Assembly (NCBI RefSeq): GCF_029168945.1
Contig: NC_083601.1
Span: 22,100,160 to 22,164,159, forward strand
DNA from: Cannabis sativa
Taxonomy: Eukaryota > Streptophyta > Magnoliopsida > Rosales > Cannabaceae
Length of the DNA stretch: 64,000 nt
Reading direction: 5' to 3'
Numbering within the stretch: the first letter of the stretch is position 1; every line of letters starts with the position of its first letter. Position numbers and translations under genes: made by a program. A model generated the notes under the pieces. That model did no database searches. It saw only the letters and a program-made list of their open reading frames with translations, and was not told the DNA's origin. Shown piece after piece: positions 1 through 12,673 of the stretch.

Positions 1-1548
1 CATATAAATCTGTGTATATATATATTTTGGGTATATATATAATCTGGGTATATTATATATATATATTTGTATATAACAGTTTATATATATATGTATATCG
101 TAGTGTAGTATATATATTGTATTGTATTATTATGTAAAGTATAAAAATTATACATTATATATATATATATTATATATTTTGTATATATTATTTTTGTAAT
201 GTAATAGTGTATATATTTGTGTATATACACTATTATATTATTTTTATTATTGTATATTGTATATTTTGTATATTGTAATATAATAGTGTATATATTTGTG
301 TATTGTATATTTTGTATATATTATTTTTTTTATTTATATATTTGTGTATATAAAATATATAGTATTGGGTTTTTTTTTAAAGAAAATATAGATTATATGT
401 TAATGTATATATAATTTATATATTGTAACAATATTGTATATTGTATTGTTGTTATTTGTAGGTTTTTTAATTAATTTTAGTAATTAGTAATTTGTAATTG
501 TTTGTATTTGTTTATTTTATGTTAGATTTTATTGATATTAAATTGATTTGTTGTTAAGTTTGCTAAAATTTGAGAAGTAAATTTAGCAAATTTAGAATAT
601 TGAAAAAAATTTAAAAAATTAGAAAAAAAAAATATTAGTTTGTAGCTTAATATATACATAATAAGATTTTTTTAAATAATAATATTTCAATTTTTTATTA
701 ACTTAATAAATAATATAAATATTAAAAGTTAAAAAGATTAATTAGAAGATTTGATTTATTTTTTTAATTTTTATTAAAATTTAAATTAAATGGATTAACT
801 TTTATTTGAATTTTAAAAAATAATTTTTTTTGTATTTTTATGGTGGTAAAAATTAGTTATTTTATATTTATTTTAATTTAGAAAATAAATTTTTTTTATA
901 TAAATGATAAATAATTCAAAAATTTAAAAATTAAAAATTTAAAATTTAGTAATTTAATGAATTTTTATAGTGTAATATGTAAAATGAATTTTTTTATAAT
1001 ATAATTAGTTTAACTTTTTATAACTAATTTTAAGTTTCAAAAAATAATAATTCATTTAAAATTTAATTATTTGATATTTATTTAAATTTTGAAAATAAAT
1101 TTATTTTTTTATAAATAATAAAAATAACACAAAAAATTAAAAATTAATAATAAAGAACAATAATAATTCATATTTATAAATAAATTAAAAATATATCATA
1201 AATTTTGTACTCATAAAATTTCATAAGACTTTACAAAAATTTAAAAATTAATAATAAATAACAATAATAATTCATATTTATAATTATATTTAAAAATATA
1301 TCATAAAATTTATATTCATAAAATTTCATAATACTTTACAAAATTCATATTTATAATTATATTTAAAAATATATCATAACTTTTGTACTTATAAAATTTC
1401 ATAAAACTTTACAAAAATTTAAAAATTAACAATAAAGAACAATAATAATTATATTTAAAAATATATCATAAAATTCATACTCATAAAATTTCATAAGACT
1501 TTACAAAAATTTAAATATTTAATACTTCATTTGTCGTCTAAATTGTAG
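1..1548. repeat. AT-rich low-complexity DNA with degenerate tandem repeats
   Basis: The first ~420 bases are almost pure TA/TTA low-complexity sequence. From about 1130 to 1510 a degenerate unit is repeated about four times: the core AATATATCATAA recurs near 1190, 1294, 1370 and 1460, each followed by CATAAAATTTCATAA and ACTTTACAAAAATTT. Spacing varies between about 75 and 105 bases. The array lies directly upstream of the transposase start at 1549, where a CACTA subterminal or promoter region would be expected. No CACTA terminal inverted repeat (CACTACAA) is visible to the left, so the element probably begins outside the window or has lost its end. No gene is supported here; a short reading frame at 217-414 is low-complexity. 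Confidence 0.7.
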
Positions 1549-4500
1549 ATGGCGACAATTGATAAGTCTTGGACCAAAATCAGAAATCGTGGTTGCCATG
1601 AATTTTGGAATGGTCTACAAGCCTTTTTAGCAATGGCATCAGAACATAAGGATTGTGATGGACGAATACGATGTCCTTGTGTGAGATGTATAAATAGTAG
1701 GTTTGAAAAAATAGATAGGGTTAGAGCACACGTATTTGATCGAGGTTTTATGCAAGGATATGACAAGTGGATTTATCACGGGGAGCCTGAGGATGCCGTC
1801 GTTGATGTAGCGATTCTTGGATGTTGAATCAGAGGATGAAATGATTCCTATTTTGGAAGATTTCTTTCCCTCGACAACTGAGGCACAAGGAGAAGATGAA
1901 CAACCAACCACAAACCCACAATTTGATGACTTATTTGAGGAAATTGAAGCTGAATTGTATCCCGGTTGTGATTGGATTTCATCTCTTAACTTTTTAGCAA
2001 AGCTATTGCATTTAAAAGTTAGGGGAAAAATTCCTAATAACATCTTTGAAGAATTATTGAAGCTTTTAAAGTTTGCGTTTCCGAAGGAAAATAATATTCC
2101 ATCAACTTACTACGAGGCAAAAAAGAGATTGAAGAAATTAGGCTTGGGTTATGATAATATCGATGTCTGTTTGTATAATTGTTGCTTATTTTATAAGGAG
2201 AATGCATCCAAGGAGGCTTGTCCAGTTTGCGGAACTAGTCGTTGGGTTACTTCCGAGAACGGGAAAGGAAAAAAAGTTCCTTGCAAAGTCATGCGATACT
2301 TTCCGTTGACACCTCGACTTAAAAGATTATATAGTTCGAGGATTACAGCGAAAAGCATGATATGGCATCATACTGGAAAATCAAAAGATGATGGGTTGTT
2401 GCGACACCCGGTCGATGGTTTAGCTTGGAAAGACTTTGATGCAAAACATCCCGATTTTGCAAGGGACCCAAGAAATGTTCGACTTGGGTTAGCTGCTGAT
2501 GGATTTAATCCATTTGGCAACATGAGTCTTGCATACAGCATGTGGCCAGTGGTGTTGGCTAACTATAATCTACCACCTTGGTTATGTATGAAAGATAATT
2601 ATTTCTTGCTATCTACCCTAATTCCTGGTGCAAAATCTCCAGGTAAAGACATGGATATATTTTTAAGACCTTTGGTGGATGAATTAAAGGAGTTGTGGAA
2701 TAATGGGGTAGCAACGAGAGATAGTTCGACCAACTCAATGTTCACCATGCGTGCTGCGCTTTTGTGGACAGTGAATGATTTTCCTGCTCGTAGTAGCTTG
2801 TCTGGGTGGAGTGGTCAAGGTTATAAAGCTTGCCCTACTTGTAATGAAGACACGACGTCCATTCGAGTGATCGGGAAGACATCATATGTTGGTCATCGAA
2901 GGTTCTTGCCAAGTAACCATGCAATGAGAAGGGATACTCGATTTGATGGTAAAGTTGAAAGAAGACCTCCTCCAAGACGATTTACTTGTGAAGAAATATT
3001 ATCACAAGTTAATGCTCTCGAACCCCAAATTCCCGGACATCATGAAAATTTTGGGGGCGTGAAACGTAGAAGAGTTGCAGAAAATTATAATTGGAGGAAA
3101 AAAAGTAATTTCTACGAGTTGGAGTATTGGAGCACGAATATTTTAAAACACAACATTGATGTCATGCATGTTGAGAAAAATGTGTGTGATAGTCTCCTAG
3201 GAACCATCTTGGATAATGATAAATCAAAGTACACAACCAATGCGCGCCATGATTTAAAGAAGATGGGTATTAGGGAATCGTTGTGGATTTATGAAGATGT
3301 AAATGGGAGGCAAATGAAACCGCATGCTCCTTATGTTTTGACTCGTGAGAAAAGACAACTTTTTTGTCAGTTTGTTAAAGGAATAAAGTTTCCCGATGGC
3401 TTCTGTTCAAATTTAAAGAGCAAAGTTTCTCCAGATGAGTCTAACATTATTGGGTTAAAATCCCACGATTGTCATGTCATTATGCAGCGAGTATTAGCGG
3501 TTGGTGTCCGTAAATTTCTACCTCGTGACACTGCAACAACTATTACTCAGCTGTGTAATTTTTTTCGACAGTTATGCTCTAGAACTCTAAATGTAAAAGA
3601 TATGGAGGATGCTCAAAATAATTTAATTCTGTTATTGTGCAAGATGGAATTGATTTTTCCTCCAGCTTTTTTTGACATTATGATACACTTGGTATTGCAT
3701 TTGCCTGAAGAAGCGATATTGGGTGGCCCGGTCTTTATGAGATGGATGTATCCTTTTGAAAGGTACATGAAAAAATTGAAAAATTATGTGGGAAATAAAG
3801 CACGTCCTGAAGGGTCAATTGCAGAAGGTTATGTTGCTGATGAGGCAGTAACTTTTTGTTCAATGTACTTTAAAGGGTGTGAAACAAGATTTAATCGGCT
3901 TGATCGAAATGAAGATGCGCCTTCTGTTTGTCGCTATCTCTCAGTTTTTAATTCTCAATCTCGTCCTTTAACTAGCGGACTTATCAAGCCTCTTGATCAT
4001 ACCGCCGTGAAAAAGCCGAGTGGTACATTCTTCAAAATTCTCTGAAATCCAAGCTTACTTAGAGTAAGTTTGTTACATTTTTATAAATTATTTTATTAAA
4101 TTTTTAGTTTTTATTTTCTATCTCCTTCTATCGTATCTTGACATTATCATACTTCACAGTGAACATTTGGACAAGATCAAGCATGAAAATCCTAATGGTA
4201 ATCACGATGCATTGCATAGGCAAACTTTCCGTCCGTGGTTTCACAAGAAGGTATAACGACAAAATTGTTAAGTTTTAATTCAATCATTTATATTCCTCTC
4301 ATATTAATACATTTTATGTATTTAGATATATGAGCTGCACAAGCTTGGAACTTTACAAAATGGTGATGAGTTACTCGCTCTCGCTTCCGGGTCCGATTAC
4401 TTAGCAACATTTTACGAAGGTTGTGTAGTGAATGGTGTTCGGTTTATTGCATCAAAGCGAGACCAAAAGCGGAAGACACAAAATAGTGGTGTTACTGTTG

Positions 4501-5072
4501 CTGGAACAGAAGGGTTTAATTATTACGGCACACTTGAAGATGTAATCACTATATCTTATACTGGTGCATTTACAGTGTCATTGTTTGAATGTAAATGGTA
4601 TAACACTAATCCATTAAGAAAGAAGACAATCACTGAAAATAATATAACTAGTATAAATACTCGTGGACATTGGTATCAAGATGAACCGTACATCCTTGCC
4701 AACCAGGCAAAGCAAGTTTTCTATCTTGAAGATCCACTCAGAGGTCGCGATTGGAAGGTTGTTGAAGATATTAGCCATCGACAAATTTGGGACATTACTG
4801 ACAACGAAGATGAGACTGATGTAGATGTTGTTAGTGATTCTAACTCTGCCAATTTTGTGTTGACAGTTGATCTTGGAGAGTTGATTATGCAATCGAATGA
4901 ACCTCCAGTAATTGTTGAATCGTCCGATCAGTTAGTGGATTCTGAGATAGAGAATAATGAACTGGATGAGAATTATGTTGCTGAAGAAGTAGATGATTTA
5001 CTAGTTGAACATGTAGAGGATGAAAATGTAAACTTAGTGAATGATGGAAATGATAGTGATTCTTCAGTGTAA
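1549..5072 (+). pseudogene. CACTA TNP2-type transposase, frameshifted
   Basis: Encodes the DNA-cutting transposase of a CACTA element. Order: an N-terminal transposase-associated zinc domain (1549-~1810, RCPCVRCIN), the TNP2 domain (PF02992) from ~1817 with CPVCGTSRWV, DGFNPFGNMS and GWSGQGYKACPTC motifs, a DUF4218 region (HLPEEAILGGPVFMRWMYPF, ~3690-3760), and a DUF4216 region in the last exon (DEPYILANQAKQVFYL, ~4680). Exons appear to end near 4063, run 4160-4250, and resume at 4326 to a stop at 5072, with an acidic tail. Breaks: the first domain and TNP2 lie in different frames with a stop at 1808-1810. The C-terminal part of the large exon shifts frame near 4005 and 4038: an AEWYILQNS-like continuation is readable in another frame. 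The family homologue at 53-56.7 kb reads through the first junction in one frame, so the shift here is damage rather than an intron. Confidence 0.85.
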
Positions 5073-5224
5073 CTTTTATTTTGTAAACATTCGTTACTAA
5101 AATTTTTTACAATTAAAGGAATATTTAATTTCTTTCGTATTGACATTTTAAATACTTATATTTCAATTATGTGTTTCACATTTGTGAATTCTTACGTTTT
5201 TTTCCGTCTTCAAAGTAAAGTAAA

Positions 5225-7175
5225 ATGTCAGCTACGTTAGCGACATCCCACGGTGGGGATGGTGATGGCAGGGATCCCCCTGATCCTTCTAGGGTACCGT
5301 CGTCTTGCGAAGCAGGTTTTCATATTTTTTCAAATCTACAATTGTTCTGAAAATAGATAGTGAATGTATGATTTACTAATAAAATAATTTTTCCCTCGAA
5401 TATATATAGTTCCACCTCCGGTCAGAAAGGTTCGTGGGGTTGCCGCAAACGCTAATCTCGAAAAAAAAAGGAGAGAAGCTGGTAAGCCCTTACCGGTGGA
5501 GGTAGATCTTGAAACCGGCAAAGTAGTTGGCACTGAAGCCAGCAATTATGTTCGATTTCTTGGCCAACAAGTGAGCATGTTGTGCCCGGGTGGTCATCTA
5601 AATTTTTCCGATGTACCCCAACAATACAAGGATCAAGTGCTCAATCGAATCAGAGTGAGTGATTTTTAATTATTAAAGGTTGTAATAATTTTATGTCCTC
5701 ATTTACAAATTAACATAATTTTAAATTATTTTATTACATAGTACTACTTTGATATCGATGGGAATCCCCACCGAGACCTACTTATGGGGACTTTATATTC
5801 GGTGATGGCGGAGCGGTATAGTGAGCGAAAGACGCTCAGACACAAGCATTTCAAACAACATTACAAAAAACCAGAAGATTGGGACACAGTTCTCAAATTC
5901 CCCCCTGACTACTTGAATACTGAGACTTGGAAACCGGTTTGCGAATTGTTCGTTAGCGAGGCATTTTTGAATCGTTCAACTAAAAATAAATCGAATCGGC
6001 AACTAATGAAATATCCAACAACGCAAGGCACAAAATCGTTGGCGTCCATACGCCACGGAATGGTATGTATTAATTCTTTAATTGTTAAATGTTTCATACA
6101 AAAAAATTCTTTAATAGTTAATAATATTTTTTTCTTATAATAAACTAATTTAATTGTTTATATTTGTATAGGGGGGTACTCCTGGAGAGCATGTAGTTGA
6201 CGCATGGAAGGAGATCCATGTGAAAAAACCGTCTGGAACTTTCGTTAATGAATTAGCTGCAAAAGATTATGTAAGTGATTAAAATGATTTATTATTAAAA
6301 TTTATATTTTATATTAATTACATATTCTAATAATTTTGATTTAAATAGGAGGAACTGATCAAGGAGCTTGATAGGAAGCGACTTGAACGACAATCCCGGA
6401 GCGATGCGGGACCGAATCCGAATACGATGCGGTTATCGGTTTGACGTAATGGAAACGATTCTAGGCCAAAGATCCGACTATCAAAGCAGGCGTGGGTAAA
6501 AGGCTCAAGGGCAAAGGAAAGTAACCAATCCCTCAAACTCAATCAACGGTGCCTCCCCAACCAACTATCGAAATGATGAGCACCATGGCGTATATATTCT
6601 CGCCTATGCGTGCCACTTGGGGGGTAATTTGACGCCCGAACAACGTGCCCTAATATTTAACCCACGCTTTGACAATTTCGTTCAAACGTATAGTCAATCG
6701 CGGTCGCACGGTGGTTCGTCTTCTCGTAGTCATGCCGCTCCTCCGAACGGCAACAACAACCTCCTACGCAACCACAATTTCGGCCTTCCTCGCAACAACA
6801 ATTCCAAAATTTGTCACAAAGAAGAATTTGAAAATTTTTTGCGGCGACGACCCCAATCTTTTCCTCGGCAATTTCCTCAACAAAGAATACCGCTTCCGCC
6901 AATGGGAAATCGGTTCTTATACCGAACACCGTCGTAGTCTCCTCCGCTCTACTCAAACTTTCGTCGATTTTGGATTATTTGGGAGTTCATCGCAGGAGAA
7001 CCAATTTTTTTCAACTCCCATTTTCAACCAAGCTGAGCTCGGTAATTTGACGCTGGGTTTATCATCAGACCAAGCGTATGTGCCTTCTCCGCCACGGGCT
7101 TCGGGGACTCGTACCGAAAATAATCCAGATCAAGACTTCATAATTAGAGACTTGAATGAAGATGTTAATGAATAA
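5225..7175 (+). pseudogene. CACTA second gene, PF03004 (Transposase_24) type
   Basis: Start ATG at 5225. Apparent exons are ~5225-5315, 5410-5653, ~5741-6062, ~6172-6270 and from 6349, with GT-AG borders. The protein starts MSATLATSH, followed by the region typical of the plant Ptta/En/Spm family: NYVRFLGQQVS, then a long conserved block with YYFDIDGNPHRD, HYKKPEDWDT, FVSEAFLNRSTKNK and RHGM/GGTPGEHVV. The reading frame is interrupted by a stop near 6443; homologous continuation (GGNLTPEQRALIFNPRF, QTYSQSRSHGGSSS) is readable in other frames to a stop at 7175. In active elements this product is an accessory (TnpA-like) DNA-binding protein. The role here is inferred from family and position only. 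Confidence 0.75.
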
Positions 7176-7287
7176 TTTATTTATGTTTTGTAATAATTTA
7201 GTTTAATTTTGAGACAATATTTTATTAGGATTAATATGTTAAAGTTAATTACTTTGGAGACAATTTTAAATTATTAATAAATTTTAT

Positions 7288-7383
7288 TAAATTGTTTTAA
7301 TTATATTAATTAGATTTATTTATTAAATATTTAATTAAATTGTTTTAATTATATTAATTAGATTTATTTATTAAATATTTAAT
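7288..7383. repeat. Two-copy tandem repeat, ~48 bp unit
   Basis: The stretch beginning TTAAATTGTTTTAATTATAT and ending TTTATTAAATATTTAAT occurs twice back to back just after the stop of the second CACTA gene. Confidence 0.7.
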
Positions 7384-7450
7384 TATTTATTTATATCTAA
7401 TATAAATAAATTTTTAAAAATAATTAATATTTTTTTTTATTATACGGAGT

Positions 7451-7718
7451 TTTAGCGGCGGAGCAATAGCGGCGGGACCCCGCCGCTATTGCCTGTGTCA
7501 GTCTCGAAACACGAAACTGACACAAAGCAATAGCGGCGGGGTCCCGCCGCTATTGCTCCGCCGCTATTAATAGTATTAGCGGCGGAACCAATTTTTGGCC
7601 GCTAATACTATTAATAGCGGCCAAGCAATAGCGGCGGACCAATAGCGGCCGAGGTCCGCCGCTATTGCCCTTTAGCGGCCAAAATCTGGAGCAATAGCGG
7701 CCGAGGGGCCCGCCGCCA
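7451..7718. repeat. GC-rich palindromic CACTA subterminal array
   Basis: About 270 bp made of alternating TAGCGGCGG / CCGCCGCTA motifs, many as nested palindromes: CAATAGCGGCGGG faces CCCGCCGCTATTG around 7465-7490 and again near 7528-7556. It stands out from surrounding DNA that is mostly A and T. Such arrays next to the ends of CACTA elements serve as binding sites for the element's own DNA-binding protein; that function is inferred here. Confidence 0.75.
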
Positions 7719-7721
7719 TGG

Positions 7722-8050
7722 CACTGCAAAAAATTATTATTTTTAGTGATAACTTTTTAGTCACAACATAAATTTTTTGTGACTAAATGTGATTTTTAGT
7801 CTCAATAAAAAGTTACTTGTGATTAAAACATAGTATTTAGTTAAAAGTTGTCACTAATCTAGTTTTAGTCACAACAAATATTGTGACTAAGAACACATTT
7901 AGTCACAACAAATTGTAATTTTGTGACTAATACTTTTAGTCACAGACCTTTTAGTCACAACACAATAATGATAATTTATAATTAGCCACATTTTTCTTTT
8001 ATCTTTGGTCACAAATTTTGTTGTGACTAACAGTAAGATTTTTTGTAGTG
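7722..8050. mobile_element. CACTA-type MITE with TGG target duplication
   Basis: Starts CACTGCAAAAAATTA and ends ATTTTTTGTAGTG, so the ends form a CACTR inverted repeat. It is flanked on both sides by TGG (7719-7721 and 8051-8053), the 3-bp target duplication of CACTA elements. The interior is a lattice of TTAGTCACAA / TTGTGACTAA motifs in both orientations. The same sequence begins at the same base in the copy at 34359, supporting 7722 as a real boundary. Length 329 bp; no coding capacity. Confidence 0.85.
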
Positions 8051-10544
8051 TGGACATATATATAAAAAAAAAAAAAACTACATATATACACGAAATAATT
8101 AACCATAAAACATTCTTAAAACAAAATCATTTATTAATATACTAATTATGAGTTTAAACTTTTTATTTTTGCAATTAATAAATTGATAAAAACCTTAAAG
8201 TTCTTACTTTTACTTTTTCTTATGTAATTTCTCCACTTGAAATTCATTTATTTTTGTTTCTTCAGTATCTAAATATATACAAAATATATGAGATAAAAAA
8301 AATAGTAAAAACAAATTAACTAAAATAGCTAAATAATCATTTTCAAAAGAAAAAAAAAAATAGAATCAACAAGTCACTTACAGTGGAATTATAGTATTGA
8401 TGATCAATAGCAAAACTTGTAGAAGAAAAATACTAAAGAGAGGGAAAAAGACGAAGCGATGAAATAGGTAAATATATCCAAAAGCGCGTGTGGTTATATT
8501 GAATAGAAAGAGTAAAATTGATTGTGGGGCCATATAATTTAATAAACAGAAATAAAAAATAAAAAAAATAAAAATAAAATTAATTTTTTGTCCACAACAT
8601 AAGTGGACTGCCACCTAATTGTGGTGTCGGTGCCGTATAGAATTCTCAAGAAAATACATCATATCAATATTATCTTATTATTATTAAAAAAAAAAAAAAA
8701 AACGAGAGACTCATCATGTTTCTCGCGTCCCAATTCCAAATCTAATCACTTCAATCATTTAAAAAAAAATGTGTGTCACTTCAAAGGAAAAAAAAAAAGA
8801 TAAGAGATTTTTTTTTGCTAATCTAATTTAATTGAACGGATTCAATCTAATAAAAAATGAGATATTTAATTACAATTAGATTAGATGTTAAAAATTAAAT
8901 TTTAATTAAATTGAATGTGAATCTCAAAATTTAATTAAAAATCGATCCAATTTAATTATATTTATATATGTTAAAAAATTATTTATATAATAAAAAATAT
9001 TAAAAAATATAATATATATTAATTATATTTTTATTAAATTTTTTTTGTGTATTGAATTTGTAATTTGTTTTGTGTATTTATTTTAAAAATATTTTGTTCT
9101 ATTTTATTACTTAAAAATATTATTATTTTAATTATTTAAAATTTGTGTCTACGTTACACTTGTAACAATAGTATATTTATAAAATATTAAATTTAAATAA
9201 AAGGTGATACTTAGTTTTTACTTTTTTTTTTATATATTTTTAATTTAATATTAAAATTTAAGTGTGTAATTGGATATCTAATTTAAAAACAGATTGGATC
9301 GGATAATAAATTTTCAAATCCAATTACTAAATAAATTGGATCAGATAATGAAAAAAAAGTTAAATTGAATCGGATGCTCACTTCTAAATTATTACACCAT
9401 ATATGAAATTGCAGCTACAGCAATATCAATATTGATGAAGTTAATAAAATATATAGTGATCAATATAAATTATACATACTATAAGCCATATTATCGGATT
9501 ATTTTATTTTTAATATTTATAGGGAATATTTTATATATATATATATTTATTGGTTTTCAATAAAAATCACCTCTGTAATTTGAAATAGTTTAAATGATCG
9601 GATCTCAGGTGATCATACTATTATTAGGCATATTCCCATGAATAATAAGGTATATTCTATTGATTTTTAAATAACAAAGTAATGTATATGATGATTGAGT
9701 ATATACAACTGTGGCACAAAATAAGTATGTATAAAGTATATTTTAAAAAATTTATAATTATATCCATAAATTAGGCTCAAACAGTTATAGGTACAGAATA
9801 AAAAAAATAAAAAACATGCTAACTGTTTGAATAAATCTTGCTTTGACATACTAAATATAATATTTTAGAAAATTATTTTATATATTATTTTTTTATTTAT
9901 TTTTTAAAAAATTACAGTTTGGGTTACTCTGATAGTTTCTCCAATAATTTATATGTGAGTTGCTATACGGATTTTGATTAAGATTTAAATTGCTCCATTA
10001 GTTGCTATATGAATTTCTGTGTGAAATTCTTAAAAGTACGAAAAAAAATTATTTTAAAGTAAAATTAAAAAAACTCCTAATATTTTTGTCCAAATCCATA
10101 CTTGGTAAAAACTACAAAAGGTACTAATTTATTATTATTCAAAACATAAGATATGAAAAATTAATTTTAGCAAAACATAAGATATCAAAATGAGTGTTTA
10201 CCCCTTAAATAAATATTATATGTACATATATTAGCATAAAAAAAAAGATTAAAATGATTTAAATATATAAAAAAAAAAAAAAGTTGTGCGTATACCAATT
10301 TTTAGGGATGTACCATAAAATTTTCTTTGATTTTTTTTTTTTTATTATTTTTGGAAATAGATCTTTTTTCATTTTCTAAGGTATATAATTAAGTTGAAAA
10401 TGTTAAGGGGCACTTTATGGTGTCAAGCATCATAAGATGTAGCATATTGTTATTGGTGCAAATCATTATCAGATTTGATTTCGTACAATACTCACAATGA
10501 TTTTGGACACTATATATGTTCCCTATAATACCATTCAATGATCA
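8051..10544. other. AT-rich intergenic DNA
   Basis: No gene supported. Contains A/T homopolymers and repeated LATTTAATT-type motifs (8820-9360) containing GGATCRGATAATnnA-like words. A segment at ~9900-10060 (TTATATGTGAGTTGCTATA...) resembles 42030-42150, so it is a dispersed repeat. Confidence 0.5.
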
Positions 10545-10553
10545 TATAATTAA

Positions 10554-10785
10554 GGAAAATTTACAAAATTATTAGAATTTGAGTTAACTTTTACAAAAAT
10601 CACACGGAAAAAAGTTTTCAAAAATACTGTATTTTTTTAAAACACCAGTAAAACACCAGTGAAAACTTAACACAGTATACTGCAGTATGAAACTTATAAA
10701 AATTATAGTAAAAAAGTAAAAAATACCGCCTGACAGTATTTTTATAAAAAAAATAGCAAAAATTAATATATCAGGTAAATTTCCC
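10554..10785. mobile_element. MULE-type MITE with 9-bp target duplication
   Basis: Begins GGAAAATTTAC and ends GTAAATTTCCC. It is flanked by identical 9-mers TATAATTAA at 10545-10553 and 10786-10794, the duplication length of Mutator-like elements. The 232-bp body has no coding capacity. It lies 89 bases upstream of the first visible FMO exon. Confidence 0.75.
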
Positions 10786-10874
10786 TATAATTAATCTTTT
10801 TTAATCGCAAAACTAAGAATTGGTCAATTAATATGATTAAGGTAACTAATATGATAATAATTGGATGTTGACAG

Positions 10875-12613
10875 CTGTACAATTTCGAATTTGTGGTGAT
10901 GTGCCTTGGAATGTATGGAGATGTAGCGATGATGCCAGAGTTTCCAGAGAAGAAGGGACCTGAGATATTTGAAGGAAAAGTTTTGCATACAATTGATTAC
11001 TGCAAACTTGACAAAGATGCCACTTCTGATCTCATTAAGGATAAGAAGGTTTCTGTTATTGGCTATAAGAAATCAGCTATCGACTTGGCTTTGGAATGTG
11101 CTCTACAAAACCAAGGTAAGTGTACTTAGAGTTCCTCCTGAAATTTAGTGGGTCGAAAAAAAAAAATAGTTTTAAGCCTTTATTTAAAAAATATGGTACT
11201 TTTCAAAATAAGTAAAAAAAAATGAATAATTTTAAAAAGGAACATATTTTTTTAAGCTCTAAACACAAATCTAATCTGGTTATGTTCAGGACTAGCCCGA
11301 CTTACTTATACCTACTAACCTATTTACCACACTAAATAAAATATGTAATATATATTTTCCCAACGCATGAGAATTATGTGCAGAAATTTCTGATTAATAT
11401 CCTTCTAACTTCCGATGCAATATTATACTAATATTATTTTTAGTGTTTCATGAGTTCCGATCCAATTTTATTTTTAAATGACGATATCTTTAGACTTTCA
11501 TATATGATATTGTGGAAAAAGAAATGGAAAAATTGGACTAAAAATAGAACTATTGTAAAATGTAATAAAAGCAAAACAAATATATCTGTATATTTATGAA
11601 AGATGAACTTTGATTTCCACGTTATGGTTAGGAATTTTTTTGCATGCTGTTTGTTCTTAAACACCAGTATATGATATGGTTAGATCATATATAAAGTCAT
11701 GAAAGTTTCACTTTTCTTATTTTTTCGAAAGTATTTTTCTTTTATAATATTGTAAATTGAAACAGAAATGCTAAAAGTTTTATGGTGCCTATTTTTATAA
11801 GGTATAATACAATTCAATATTTGGTCTTAGTTATTTTAATTTAATAAATATTATAAAAAACTGCTAACTAATTATAAAATATTATATCATATTAGATATC
11901 TTGGTGCATTGTAATAATGCTTGAAAGTATACTACTTTTGATCTTAATTTTAGTGTCACGCTTTTAGTAGGAGTACCCCGATATTTAGAAAAGAGAAACC
12001 GGTGTTTTAGGGATAGCATTATAATGGGCACTAACAGTTTGCTCAACATCTTTTATAGGTGACGCTCCATAATTAGTTAACAATATTTTTTAAAAATTAT
12101 TCTCTCAAGTTATAAGGACTGACAGTATAACATCGAGAAAGGTGCTACACACCAAAAATGTCTGTTAGCCTCTCTTAAAATAAAAACATGCACGTACCTA
12201 TTTGACTCAACAAAAATTCAGATGATAAACTAGTCATATTAGATCAGATAGAAGAAAATACAAGTTCTGATTTTTGCCACATACATAAATTATACATATA
12301 CATATCTTATAAATCTTAACTTGCAGCAGAAGAAATGTGCAATATATAACCACCATTAGATAATCAATCATAATTAGCAGTTCAATTCACTGAGAAAGAC
12401 CTTGTCTACGTATGTATATACTACAAACATTTGACCACGTATGAAGAATTCTTTCGAACAACCCCCCATTTGTATTACTTTCATTCTTTCTAAACTCCTG
12501 AAATCATGAGTCAAAAAGTCGACTATTTTTGTTTTTGAAAGTAATAAAATGTTAAGCATAAAGACAAAGTATATACTTACTTAAGAGATGATATATATAA
12601 TTACTTTTTATTC

Positions 12614-12673
<60 letters not shown>

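Larger units (their letters stand above)
1..7721 (+). mobile_element. CACTA (En/Spm) DNA transposon, 5' end not seen, degenerate
   Basis: Two adjacent transposon genes on the same strand (TNP2-type transposase at 1549-5072; PF03004-type second gene at 5225-7175) are followed by a GC-rich subterminal repeat block at about 7451-7718. This is the usual arrangement of a plant CACTA element. The left end is not visible. The right end is obscured: a separate MITE with its own TGG target duplication is inserted at 7722, and no recognisable CACTA terminus for the large element follows it. Several frameshifts in both genes suggest the copy is dead. Confidence 0.8.

Noticed and set aside
217..414. 65-codon open frame
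   Set aside because: Made of Tyr/Ile/Phe from TA-rich low-complexity DNA; no gene features.
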